Origin: Isoetes taiwanensis
Taxonomy: Eukaryota > Streptophyta > Lycopodiopsida > Isoetales > Isoetaceae
Assembly (NCBI GenBank): GCA_021234155.1
Contig: JAJEKV010000002.1
Coordinates: forward strand, 14,671,428 to 14,735,427
Length of the DNA stretch: 64,000 nt
Reading direction: 5' to 3'
The position numbers were made by a program, and so were the translations under genes. This document shows positions 20,329-31,359 of the stretch, in pieces. Position 1 is the stretch's first letter, and each line of letters begins with the position of its first letter. Under the pieces are notes generated by a model. It did not search any database, had not been told where the DNA came from, and saw only the letters and a list, made by a program, of their open reading frames with translations.

Positions 20329-21300
20329 ATGACTACTAGACTGGGTGCATCTTTGTTAAGTGCAGTAGAAGTGTTCAGAGGCACAGGGGGCTTCCAAGTG
20401 TGGAAGGAAAAGATCAAGGAGATCTTGGAGGTAGAGGGGCTTTGGCCCTATGTTGGTGAAGATGCTAGCAGTAATGAAGTGAGTGGCACAGCAGCTACAA
20501 CTGTCTCCACAGCAGATGAAGGATCCAGCTCTGGAGAAGTTGAGGTAACCAGCTCAAACATTAATGCAAAGTTGATTGAGGCTAAGAGTATTGTTACAGT
20601 TAAGTTGAGTCCTAGCATCTTGTTAAAAGTGAGAGGAATGAATCCTAGAGCAATCTGGAAATTTCTTATCAAAACTTATGAAAATAAGACCTCATCCCAG
20701 CTAGATGTACTTGATAGAGAACTCAGAAATCTGAAGTTTCATGAGAAGGATGACATAACAGATTTCTTTCAAAAATTTGACAACTTGATAGCAGATCAAG
20801 AAGCAGAACTAATGGTTAAAACAGAATTGGAACAAAAGAAATTATTAGGAGAATATGATGAACAATCAGAGATTCTTTATGTTGGGAAGGCAAAAGGCAG
20901 ATCTGAGAAAGGTAAAATGGGACCTTGCTATCATTGCAATACATATGGGCACTTAAAATATAACTGCCCTAAGCTAGCAAAAGACAATAGGTGCTTCAAT
21001 TGTGATGGACTGGGGCATCAAGCAGCAAACTGCTCTAGCCCTAAAGATTTTGCAAAAGGAAAAGGAAGAGGAGAGACAAGGGGAAATGCAAGAGGAAGAT
21101 TCAACAATAGAGGGAGAGAGGGGGGGGAAGAAATACCTCTGCTGTAAATTTAACAAAGGAGGTCAGCAATTCAGAAAAGGAGGAATTGGACGAGAATGAA
21201 GAGGTAAGAGAGAAATGTTTTAGCACTTTGACGGTAAATGAGACTAAAAATAATAGTGACTTGCTTGTTTTAGATTCTGGAGCTGAGAGATGCGTAATCA
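20329..21300 (+). pseudogene. copia II gag and protease
   Basis: ATG at 20,329 gives MTTRLGASLLSAVEVFRG, similar to copia I gag. The capsid part is shortened: FDNLIAD runs directly into EAELMVKTELEQKK, omitting about 60 residues present in copia I. Two CCHC knuckles (CYHCNTYGHLKYNC, CFNCDGLGHQAANC). A frameshift falls at a run of Gs near 21,121, after which VLDSGAERCVIKQ, the protease active site, is readable. A stop and second shift follow at about 21,310. Confidence 0.88.
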
Positions 21301-21363
21301 AACAGTCAACTTAAAAATAAGACAAGGAGAAGTTCAAGTTACATACAACTTGGAGATGGGAAA

Positions 21364-24300
21364 TTGCAACAAGTAGAAGAAGCTGGAATGTTGGAGATTT
21401 TTGATTTGACTGGAAAGCCTGTAGAACTCAGAAATGTTTTATGTGTACCATCAATTATCAGAAATCTAATTTCTGTTAGTCAATTGGTGGATCTCGGGTA
21501 CAAAGTATGTTTTGAAAAAACTCATTGTAACATTTTCCTTGGCAATGAATTAAAGTTTTTGGCAAAAAGAGTTGGCAATTTGTTTGCACTTGATAAGATT
21601 AATGTTGAAGGCAATATAAATTTGGTCACTGCTAAAGAATGGCATGAAAGGCTTAGTCATACTCACATGAACAACATAAATTATATGATTAAGAATGGGA
21701 TGATTGTAGGAGAAGAACAAAAGGATCACTTCCTTTGTGAAGGATGCCTTTTAGGAAAGCATACAAGGCTGAGTTTTAAAAGGTCAACAAAAAGGGCAAA
21801 AGGTATTTTAGACCTTATACACACTGATTTATGTGGTCCAATTAATGTAACCAGCATGTCAGGGAAGAAGTATTTCATAACGTTTATAGATGATTACTCG
21901 AGGAAAACTAAGTGTTATATCCTAAGGCACAAAGACCAAGCCTTCACAGCATACAAATTATTTGAGCAAGAAATGGAAAGACAAACTGGAAGAAAAATCA
22001 AATATGTCAGGTCTGACAGATGAGGAGAATTTCTCTCAGGGGAATTTAAAAGACATTGCAAAACTAAGGGGATAAGGAGGCAACTAACCTGCAGGTACAC
22101 ACCTCAGCAAAATGGAGTGGCAGAAAGAAAGAACATGACAATTTTAGATGCAGTTTGATCCATGCTAAAACACTCAGGTATGCCAAAATTTTTATGGGAT
22201 GAAGCAATTAACTGCTGTGCTAATCCAAAATAAAGTGCCTTCCTCATCTATCAATGGTAAAACCCCTGATGAGATGTGGAATGGCAATGTGCCTCATATG
22301 AAATGTTCAAAGTTTATGGATGTTTGGTGTTTGCTCATGTTCCCAAGGAACTCAGGAAAAAATTGGATGACAGGGCTATAAAATGTTTCTTAGCAGGGTA
22401 TGACGAGCAAGCAAAGGCTTATAGACTTTATGATGAGTCTAAAAGGCAAATCATTATTAGCAGGGATGTAGACAGAAATAGAATAATAGATCATAGGAAA
22501 ATGGAGATGACAGCCAAGGAAGAAGATGCACAAGGTAATGCAACTGCTGATATGGATAGTGAAACAGAAAATGAGGAGGCTTCAGAACAGAGAAATGAAA
22601 TAGATAATGGAGACATAGAAACTAAGGAGACTGAACAAGGTGTTGAACAGGCTGGAAAACACAAGAGGAAAAGAAAATCAGAAGTGGAAAAACTCAAAGG
22701 GGAAATAGAAATAGATGCAGGTAAATATGGCGGAAATGAGCAGGGGAAAAGCAAAAGGTTAATAAATGAGGCAGTGGACATAAATCAGGTGATGGCAATA
22801 TTTGAACCAAAAGCTCCATTGAATTATGAGGAGGCTTTGCAAGTTGAAGAATCAGAACTATGGAAGCAAGCTATGAAAGAGGAAATAGATGCATTTGTTA
22901 GAACCAACACATATCAGGTGGTGCCAAAACCTAATAATAAAAATATTATAGGATGTAAGTGGATTTACAAACTTAAAACTGGAGCAAATGGGGAGCAGAA
23001 ATACAAGGCCAGGCTAGTTGCACAAGGATTTACACAAAGGAAAGGTTTGGATTATGATGAGACATTCTCACCCATTGTAAAGTTGACAAGCATAAGGATT
23101 TTGTTAGCCTATGCAAATGCAAACAGTTTGGAAGTGCATCACATGGATGTGAGCACGGCTTTCTTAAATGCTGAAATTGATGAGGAAGTATACATGAAGC
23201 AACCACTTGGGTTTGAAGATGAAAAGGAAAACATGGTTTGGAAACTCAACCGAGCTGTTTATGGCTTAAAGCAGTCACCAAGGTTATGGTATAAGTGCAT
23301 TGACAAGTACTTGCAAGAACAAGAATTTACTCAATTTTTGAATGATGGAAACATGTACATTTTAAACAGAGGTGATCAGTTTTGCATCATAGCATTATAT
23401 GTCGATGATAACATTATGGTTGCAAGTAACATGGATATCTTAAATCACTGCAAACAAATACTCCAAAACAGATACCAAATGGTGGATCTAGGGGAATTAA
23501 AAAGGTTTCTTGGGATGGAAGTAAACAGGGACAAAAGAAAGAAAAGGTTGACAATCACACAGACATGCAACATTCAAGGGATGTTAAACAGATTTAACAT
23601 GGCAGAATGCAATGTAGCAAGGACTCCAATATCACAGGGACTGAAACTCTCATCAGAAATGAGCCCCAAGACTGAACAAGAAATAGAACAAATGGCAAAT
23701 GTTCCCTATAGGGAATTAATTGGCTGCCTATTGTTTGTATCTAATAGCACAAGGCCAGATATAGCATTTACAGTGAGCTTACTAAGCAGATTCAGCAATA
23801 ATCCTGGATATCAACATTGGAGTGCAGCAAAAAGAGTATTGAGATATCTCAAATATACCATGCATCATGGCCTCACATATTCAAATGATAATTTGACACT
23901 AACAGGATATGCAGATGCAGACTGGGGAAGCGATTTAGACACTAGAAAATCAACATCAGGGTTTTGCTTGATGCTAGGAGGAGCAACAATTGCTTGGAAA
24001 AGCAAGAAACAAACTTGTGTGGCTATGTCAACAGCTGAAGCTGAGTACAACTCAGCAACATTGGCAGCAAAAGAAATAGCATGGACCAGACGTCTTCTAG
24101 AAGAACTAAAGGTATGTCAAAACTTGCCTACAGTATTGTATTCAGATAGTTTGAGTTGCATAGCTATTACCAAGAACTCAGTGCTTCACCAAAGAACTAA
24201 GCATATAGAATTACCTGTCCATTTTATCAGAGATTTGGTTGCCAAGAACATTATTACAGTGCAGTACATTGGAACAAATGAATAAGTTGCAGATGTGTTG

Positions 24301-24399
24301 ACCAAAGGATTATCAGAGATTAAGTTCTCAAAATTTAAAAGTGACATGGGAATTGTAGATTTTTTAGCTTTAAAGAAAGCTAACAGTTGCAAACAGTAA
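21364..24399 (+). pseudogene. copia II integrase, RT and RNase H
   Basis: 21,364-22,200 covers the protease end, pre-integrase (AKEWHERLSHTH) and integrase (HTDLCGP, FIDDYSRK), with a TGA at 22,021 inside RSDR-GEF and another at 22,159. After a shift near 22,205, an uninterrupted 669-residue frame (22,276-24,285) holds the integrase end, linker, RT (HHMDVSTAFLNA, NRAVYGLKQSPRLWY, ALYVDDNIMV) and RNase H (ADADWGSDLDTRKSTSG, STAEAEYNSA). A TAA at 24,283 replaces glutamine; the tail VADVLTKGL runs to a stop at about 24,399. Confidence 0.92.
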
Positions 24400-24567
24400 T
24401 AGGTTGTCACTTGACAATTATATGCAGACTGTGGCAAGTATATGCAGTTGGAATATATTGAAAGAAAAGAGAATTGTTGAATGGCAAGAGCATTCTGTAC
24501 AGGTGTATGTGCACAGTTGAATAATATTCTGAACAGGTATATGCAGTTGAATAACATATCAGATGTT

Positions 24568-24582
24568 TGAAAGAAAGGGGAA
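24568..24582 (+). promoter_or_regulatory. polypurine tract of copia II
   Basis: GAAAGAAAGGGGAA directly before the 3' LTR. A very similar tract followed by TGTTG sits about 110 bp upstream (about 24,459-24,477), so the end of the internal region seems duplicated. Confidence 0.75.
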
Positions 24583-25177
24583 TGTTGGAAGATAAGAGTT
24601 CTTTCAATCATCTGAGATCAGAGAACCTACCTAGTTCATAATACAAGAATGCTCAGACACAGACATATTAAGTTGAAGACATCGAAAATAAAGAGACAGC
24701 ATATTTAACCTATGGTCTATATGACATTAGGTTATTCATAAGATGAAGCATGAGACCATTGAATTAAATATATGACCATTGGGTTTTTAATATTGATTTA
24801 GGGGTATGAACGGTGGAGGGAATATAGCTTTGAATTTAGAATAGAATAGATCAAGAGATAAGCACCAAGATGCTACAGCGATGGGAGCTGCAAAGCGGCC
24901 GGACCTGCACCATTCGGTGAGGTCTGGCCCTATAAATTAAGATGAAAATGAGAGCAAAGTATGCTGGAGATGTACTCGAAGATCTTTGTAATAGTATGCT
25001 TGTGTTGTCGGGGGTAAACTTCAGTATCTTAGTTAAGGCATATGAACAGTGATTTATTCCAATGGTCGATAGTATGATTTCTTAATCAAATTCATTTGCT
25101 ATACCATTGAATAGAGAATGTTTAGTTAGTCATTATCTAAGGTGAATTTAGTTGTTTAAACCATTGATTTCTCTTCA
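24583..25177 (+). mobile_element. 3' LTR of copia II
   Basis: 595 bp partner of 19,712-20,306, ending TTTCTCTTCA and followed by tandem-array sequence. Confidence 0.95.
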
Positions 25178-25745
25178 ACAAAGTAGAAATTATGTTTCTA
25201 CTAATTATAAAATTGAATATAAAAAAGAGCTAAAGATATACCAAATCCATATCTAATCCATAAACGGCGTCGTTTACTCAAAATTGGATGCAGGGAGGAG
25301 CCCAACTGAACAAGATTTTAGCTGCAGCAAAGTAGAAATTATGCTTCTATTATTCCTAAAATTGAATTAAAAAAAAGAGCTAAAGACATGCCAAATCCAT
25401 AAATGGCGCTGTTCAGTAAAAATTGGATTTAAAGAGGCGCCCAACTGAACGAGATTTCAACTGTGGCAAAGGAGAAATTATGTTTCTACTAATTATGAAA
25501 TTGAATAAAAAAAAGAGCTAAAGACATATCAAATCTTTATCTAATCCATAAACGGCGTTGTTCAGTCAAAATTGGATTCAAGGAGGAGCCCAACTGGACA
25601 AGATTTTTGTTGCAGCAAAGTAGAGATTATGCTTCCATTATTTCTGAAATTGAATAAAAAAAGAGCTAAAGACGTACCAAATCCATCTCGAGTCCATAAA
25701 CGGCACCGCCATTCAGTAAAAGTCGCTTGAGTATGGGAGCCCAAA
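25178..25745. repeat. tandem repeat array, right part
   Basis: Four to five diverged units with the same landmarks as 19,428-19,711 (AACGGCGTCGTT, GGAGCCCAACTG, AAAGTAGAAATTATG). The first unit repeats about 85 bp already present just left of copia II. Confidence 0.85.
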
Positions 25746-26040
25746 ATGCACAGAAGTTTAGAGTTTGAGAAAGAATTTAGGGGTCGATTTTGAAGAAGTT
25801 TATTACAATATATTTCTAAGTTCATTTGTTAATTTTCTTTTTCTTTTTTCTTTTTTTTCTTTTTTCTTTTTTAATGTAGGGAAAGTTTTGTAGTCGTTTC
25901 AACGGATACGTTCATGCGTTTCAAGAGTTCAATCTAAAGAAAGATTACCATTAATGTCTACTTAATTTGTTCCGTTGATTCGTTTTACGGGATTTGTCCA
26001 AAAACGACTACCATTTAGTCACTTTTAATTTTTTTTAAGT
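25746..26040. other. no gene; C/T-rich tract
   Basis: A T-rich, C-punctuated tract lies at about 25,832-25,874. Nothing else recognised. Confidence 0.5.
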
Positions 26041-26480
26041 CCCCCCTTAAACCCCCTTTTGTTTGGGTGCATTGCATATTCACACGGGGTGACTCCGGGC
26101 AATGAGAGCTGTTGGATAGGCATATTCACCCCTTATTCCTTAATCTACACCGTACATAAAGTTCCTCGTTTGTGGGGTATGGATGTATAGAATTTGTTAT
26201 ACTGTATAACAAGATTTGTAAAATACTATAAGATTTCAGGCAATATACTATATGGTGTTGATTTTGTACGTGCAAAACATAATTACAGGGGCTCTCGCTG
26301 CCCTACGTCACCCCCCGTGTGAATATGCACCCAAACAAAAGGGGGTTTAAGGGGGGATTTAATTTTAAACATGTTTAATGTAATGGTTTGTGTTAATTAA
26401 TGTTCATAGTAATTATGTTGATTGTTATATTATAAAAATTTTTTGGTCCTTCGGGCCACCAAAAAAAAAAAAAAAAAAAA
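26041..26480 (+). mobile_element. MITE-like element with long TIRs, copy 1
   Basis: TIR left 26,041-26,109 (CCCCCCTTAAACCCCCTTTT, then GTTTGGGTGCA, CATATTCACACGGGG, ending GAGAGC). TIR right 26,291-26,356 is its inverted copy. The core is 316 bp with no coding capacity. Sequence after the right TIR (ATGGTTTGTGTTAATTAATG, then TTTTTTGGTCCTTCGGGCC and about 22 As) is shared with copy 2 up to the GGYCC hairpin, so the full element extends to about 26,460-26,480. Confidence 0.85.
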
Positions 26481-26896
26481 ACTACAAAATGATTGATGTG
26501 TTATTGCAAACCATATATTTTAAATTGCATGTGCTCAAATTGTCCTGAACATCATGAACATAATCTGGAAATGAAGGTACCCTAGTAGAAATAGCCAAAC
26601 AAATTGAATCTAGAGGATGGTTGGCATGAAGAGGTTAGAATGGGAATGACTTACTGTTTAGTGCATCTCACTTGTTTCACCCTTTTAAAGTCATTCCAAG
26701 TGTTTGAAATAAACCGTGGCCTCAACGATATTACAATGTCTTTTTGTCAAGGCTTAGAGTACTTCATCTTTACAGCCTCAATATACATATTCATGCTGGG
26801 GTCGTTATGTATAACACCCTTCACTCAACGGACTAGTAACCAGCTGCATAAAAAGCATTTGAGTGCCACAAAAGGTAGGAGCAGACAGGCGCGCTA
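26481..26896. other. no gene recognised
   Basis: Non-coding as far as I can see; the plus-strand open frame at 26,604-26,951 has no recognisable protein content. Confidence 0.4.
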
Positions 26897-27290
26897 TCAG
26901 TTGCTAAATTGCACCAAGAGAGCATTATCTCTTACGAACCAAAGACAGTGAGCAGACATTGTGCTAGACCTATTAAATTGCCAACTTTTTCTGTGCAGAA
27001 GTGTTTGTCCATGCTGAACATATGCTGTGATAATAGTGCTCCATGAAATAACATTCCAGACGGCCAGATCTGAATCAAATTCACAATTTACAATGCATGT
27101 ATGTACCCATCTACCTACAGCTATAGACGAATTTGCAGCACATCCATCAAGGATGCTCACAAAGGTGATGTGATCCGCTTCAGCAACATCTTCCTGCATC
27201 TGCTGAAATAATTGCAGGGCTTCTTTAAAATGATTCTGCTGGGAAGAGGCTGAAATGAAGCCACTGTAGTAAGGGGGCACATAAGAGCAG
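26897..27290 (-). pseudogene. PPR repeat fragment
   Basis: The minus-strand frame contains HFKEALQLFQQMQEDV, ADHITFVSILDGCA, GRWVHTCIVN, FDSDLAVWN and SWSTIITAYVQHGQ, the sequence pattern of plant PLS-type pentatricopeptide repeats (organelle RNA-binding proteins). The repeat block between SDLAV and WNVISW is missing, and the sequence after QHGQ is not PPR. Only about two repeats remain, so this is a fragment. It follows the C2-type sequence in the same frame, giving an apparent chimera. Confidence 0.65.
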
Positions 27291-28066
27291 CCATAATCTT
27301 CCTCTGTCACAGGGCTGCCAACAAGAAGCGGATCAACCGGCTCTATTGGACCATTCAAATCACAGATTTCATCAACATCTTCAACAATCAACTCATCAAA
27401 TCCACCACCAATACTAGTTAAATCTGCAGGAGCAGAGGTTGGTCTGGCAGAAATATGTCCACAAGAAGCATAAATTGATGAACTCCCTAAAGCTTCCAAA
27501 CTTGTCCCTGTCCCTGTTATTTGATTTGGAAGAAAAGCTCTAGGAAACCGCATTTATATAGGCCACGTATATGCTTCCACATAATGGGATATGTTCGGAG
27601 AATCCTTCAGAAATAGACTCAAAGCAGACAGGTAAGATTGTTGAGGATAAGCCATAACTGCCTCTGTTGCCCTAGAGCTTGAAGAATTAGGTCTAGAAGA
27701 TGGAGTATTAGGGTTAGGGTTTGGAGGGGAAGAAGAATCGATCTGTTCATGGAGTCTGACGGAAACATTGAGTATGCCATGTTTACGGCCTGAAGATCTG
27801 CGCACACTATAAGCCATAAACTGAGTATTTGAGGCACTATTTTGCCTTGCATCTGAAGGGATATCTGTAAATGGGATTCTTACAGTTCCTACTAAATAAT
27901 CACTCAGGGCTCCATGGGAATAAATTTCTACCATAAATGCTCCGCTTCTGTCTCGAATGCTTGAATCATCCACAGAAAACGTTAGCTTGCCATTCCAGAC
28001 AGGATTGTTGCCTCCGTCTGCATCTTTCTGAATAGGGATTTGTTTTTCAAGGGTATGAAGATCTTA
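27291..28066 (-). pseudogene. C2-domain protein fragment (SRC2/BAP-like)
   Basis: On the minus strand from about 28,066: QIPIQKDADGGNNPVWNGKL, TFSVDD, then FMVEIYSHGALSDYLVGTVR, PFTDIPSD, AYSVRRSSGRKHGILNVSVR. This is the middle and end of a plant C2 domain (calcium-dependent membrane binding) of the SRC2/BAP type, followed by the usual proline/serine-rich tail. The first strands and start codon are absent; no matching exon was found upstream. A TAA stands in frame after YTWPI (27,551), beyond which an acidic stretch (GGFDELIVEDVDEICD) continues. Probably a truncated gene copy, possibly a partial exon of a real gene. Confidence 0.6.
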
Positions 28067-28774
28067 GTGCCAAATACTTGACTTGATCAAGAGCCTACAA
28101 CTCACCAAAATGCTATCAAGCAGCTCCAAAAATGCCCAGACAGATTCAGTATGGCAACAAACAACACAGATCCAAATCTGTTTCCACTCTGATCACAAGA
28201 ACATTAATTTTTTTGCAAGAATGCCCTGAAATGCTATCCACGAGGCTTGCATGTTCAGCCCTAAAATAAAAAGAGGGCTTTTGTTGTGAGCCCTTGGATG
28301 TTGGACCATTGCAAAAAAAAAAACTAAATCAACGACTAAGAAATGGTGCACTCTAGATGTACGCATTAGTACATCCATTCGAATACGCCATGAAATCTTA
28401 GGAAAACCTTTGTGAAAAGCGTACAAAAACACAAAAAAACCCCCTGTTATTATGCTACATATTCTACAATCGAGAGGATCTATGGGTAGGTAGGCCAATT
28501 TGAAAATTAAAAACACTACTATAAATGATTATTTAAATGTTCACCAAACAAAACATCATTTGTAATTATAGCACGAAGTACCTAGGATTAACTTAAAAAG
28601 ACCCCAATGTTTCATTTTGTGAACTCTCATCTTGCTAATGGCGATGTTCTTGACTATTAGAGGATTTTTGAAGGAGCAGCACATAAATATTCCTTTCTGA
28701 AATGGCATTGCACTTGTCAAGCAGAGCTATCTTTGCCAAATCTTTGGATTTACTAATAGTTCCATGTTGCTCAA
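28067..28774. other. no gene recognised; a dispersed repeat
   Basis: Contains GTACAAAAACACAAAAAAA (about 28,423) and ATGCTACATATTC, in the same order as at about 38,330-38,375, so a dispersed repeat of about 100 bp is shared by the two sites. No coding sequence supported. Confidence 0.45.
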
Positions 28775-29725
28775 ATGGATGGAGAGGATGAAGATGTACA
28801 AAGGACACAAAATTTGTTGCCAAATGTTGATGAGGCTGGAGAGCCAACGTTTCAAGTGGAAGAGAGAAATGGGCATTTAATAACAGTGTATGGATTGTTA
28901 GAAAGTTTCGCTACACCTGTTGAGTCCTCTACATCTCCAAATGTTTTAAGAAGAAGAAGAAGAAGGAATAACAATTTAACGTTCTACAACATTCTCAAAA
29001 ATCCCAACAAGAACAAGATCTAGAAGATACTACAATATGTTGGAGAGGCTCAAAAGGTAAAATGTCTCCGCCCATTTTACAATGATACTATAGTATTTGA
29101 ATTGACATCGCAAGCGGAGGCTGGTAGTAGTATAGAGGGAATGCAGCAAAACATGGATCCCCATGTTTGGACCCATCCCAACAATAGCACATACACCCAT
29201 TTTTCTGGAACAGTCCGTTTGATGCATTGTGTTGGCCATTTGCTGTGCCAAATAAGGTGTGTGATCTTTTATTAGCCAAGCGAGTTCCTAATGAGTTACA
29301 CTGGCGTGGAACACTCTATGAAAGACCAAGGCTTGGAGAAATAAGTGATGATATTTGTTCTTTGATGTGTGATTACTGCAAAGAGCAACCAACATGTATA
29401 TCCAGTTGTGAAGCTATTTTATATTCCATACTTCCAGATAACATTCATGAGACAAGGTTAGTTTTCATCATGGTGTGCATAGACATCCAATAAGAATGGC
29501 TGAAAGTAGAGAAGGAATAGCTAAGTATAAGCAATTGATAAGTGTGTCAGCCAGGAAAGGTTTAACTTCTAATGGCACAAGAAAGTCTCAACATTTGCTT
29601 GCTATGGATGCTATTTGCAACAGTTTGCTTGATAATGAGACTATTGATGATGCTCAAATGCTTAATTCTGAATAATTGGATGAGCTTCTTACGAGACTCG
29701 AGCTATTATGCAATCAAAGAAGGTA
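28775..29725 (+). pseudogene. unknown coding-like region, several frames
   Basis: Three consecutive plus-strand frames look protein-like but match no family I know. 28,775-29,023 (MDGEDEDVQRTQNLLPNVDE, later an RRRRRR run) could be a nuclear basic/acidic segment. 29,227-29,493 includes LHWRGTLYERPRLGEISDDI and a Cys cluster (MCDYCKEQPTC). 29,475-29,672 includes EGIAKYKQLISVSARKGLTS. Composition and lack of stops suggest a decayed gene or DNA-transposon ORF; function unknown. Confidence 0.3.
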
Positions 29726-31359
29726 ATGAAGCAACTTTTTAAATGTTCTTACTTCTCATTTGTCACCCTTTCTAGTAACTCTTTTGTTTTAGGGAAGGTC
29801 ATGGATCCTCGGTCCCATCATCCTTTTCTCTAGAAACACTAACATATAAGTAGGGAATTCTTGTAGGGAAATCCACATATAAGTAGGGAAATCTTAATCT
29901 CATTGAACAAATGTATTATATTAGAATTAAATTATCGACGAAATAATTTGCATATCCCCGCCTCTTTTTATCCTCCTTGTGAAAACCATGGATATACATT
30001 CGTTGTATCACTGAGTTTCTTGCTTAGAGGGGCGTATATTGGCTAAACCCCTTAACACTAGAGTTGTCCCGGGGACCATGGACCAGAAATGGTCCACCAT
30101 ACCCCCTGCCACTTAAACCGATATATCTCACAAGAGAAATTTTAATTTTAAAATATACCAGCACTATTTGAGTCTTCACTTGATTCTTAACGACCTGTGA
30201 GAATTTCATGGCCACTGGATTCACCTTTATATTGGTATGATTGTTAAAACTTTGGAGAATTTGGCAGTTTTTACAGCACTCTAGAATTGCATTCTTCAAT
30301 TTTCTAGCATAAAAGTGTCTAAACCTTGCTAAATATGAAATTAATTGATATATTATGATAAAACATGTCAATTTGCATGTTTCCATGTTTTTCCACTATC
30401 ATTTGATATTAATTGAAGTCGTCAAACCCTATTTTGCTTAAAAATGCTGCATGAGGTTCAAGAATTATTTCTCTCTTATTACTACAAGTTTTGACTTAAT
30501 TTTTGTGACAATGTGTCCTTAACTAGACAAGCTATAGTCTAAGGAATTTTTTTTATGTTTATATGTTTTATTAGTATCATTATTAACGAAAGAAATTATT
30601 GTACAGAATTCAAAATAAAAATATGGATTAAAGTGCTTCAATAAACCCCATCTATAAGTCTCATAAGGATAGTAAATGATGCATTCTAATTAACTCTATA
30701 TAGGAATTTACTTTATCAACATAAATATAGTGTAACTAGGGTATAACCATGCATTATCTAGATATAAACAAGATCTAATATAACAGGATGAACACAAAGA
30801 AAGGTTCCAAAGTGCATTGATTATACCCTTATAGGTCTAAAACTCAACAATAATGTAGGTAATGATGGTTATTGATGAATAGAGGACAATATCACGAAGT
30901 TTAGCCATGAATATAAATAAATAGATCAAAAGACTTTCCGTACCTATTTTTCTAGTTCATCTAAAATATTAACTTATTGCACTACATTTCTCACCCATAA
31001 GCCTTTTAAATGGCTCAATATATGATAAAAAGGGATATTGAAGTCCTTGGTGTGGTCTTATTAGAAAAAAAAATGAAGAAACCTACTTACTTTCCACTAT
31101 TATAAAGTTAGACAATGTGTGGCTGCTCCAAAGTGTTGTAGTCTAAGTAGGACCATAGTACATGTAGATCAACTTTTATGATAAGCTATAATTTTTATAA
31201 ATTTGAACTTTTGTTGGCAATATATATCTCAAATTTCATGTTAGAATAATATATTATATACAAGATTTGAATATAAATAAGCATGGACTACTTATAGGTC
31301 CAGGATTAAACCAACTGGATTGAGAAAATTTCTCTATTTATTTGCATTGGCTCTATTCA

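Larger units (their letters stand above)
19712..25177 (+). mobile_element. copia element II, full length
   Basis: 5.47 kb: LTR 19,712-20,306, PBS 20,309-20,320, gag-pol 20,329-24,399, purine tract 24,568-24,582, LTR 24,583-25,177. Same family type as copia I at protein level but with different LTRs. The two LTRs differ at roughly eight positions plus small indels by eye, so it is older than copia I. It is inserted in a tandem array. Confidence 0.95.
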
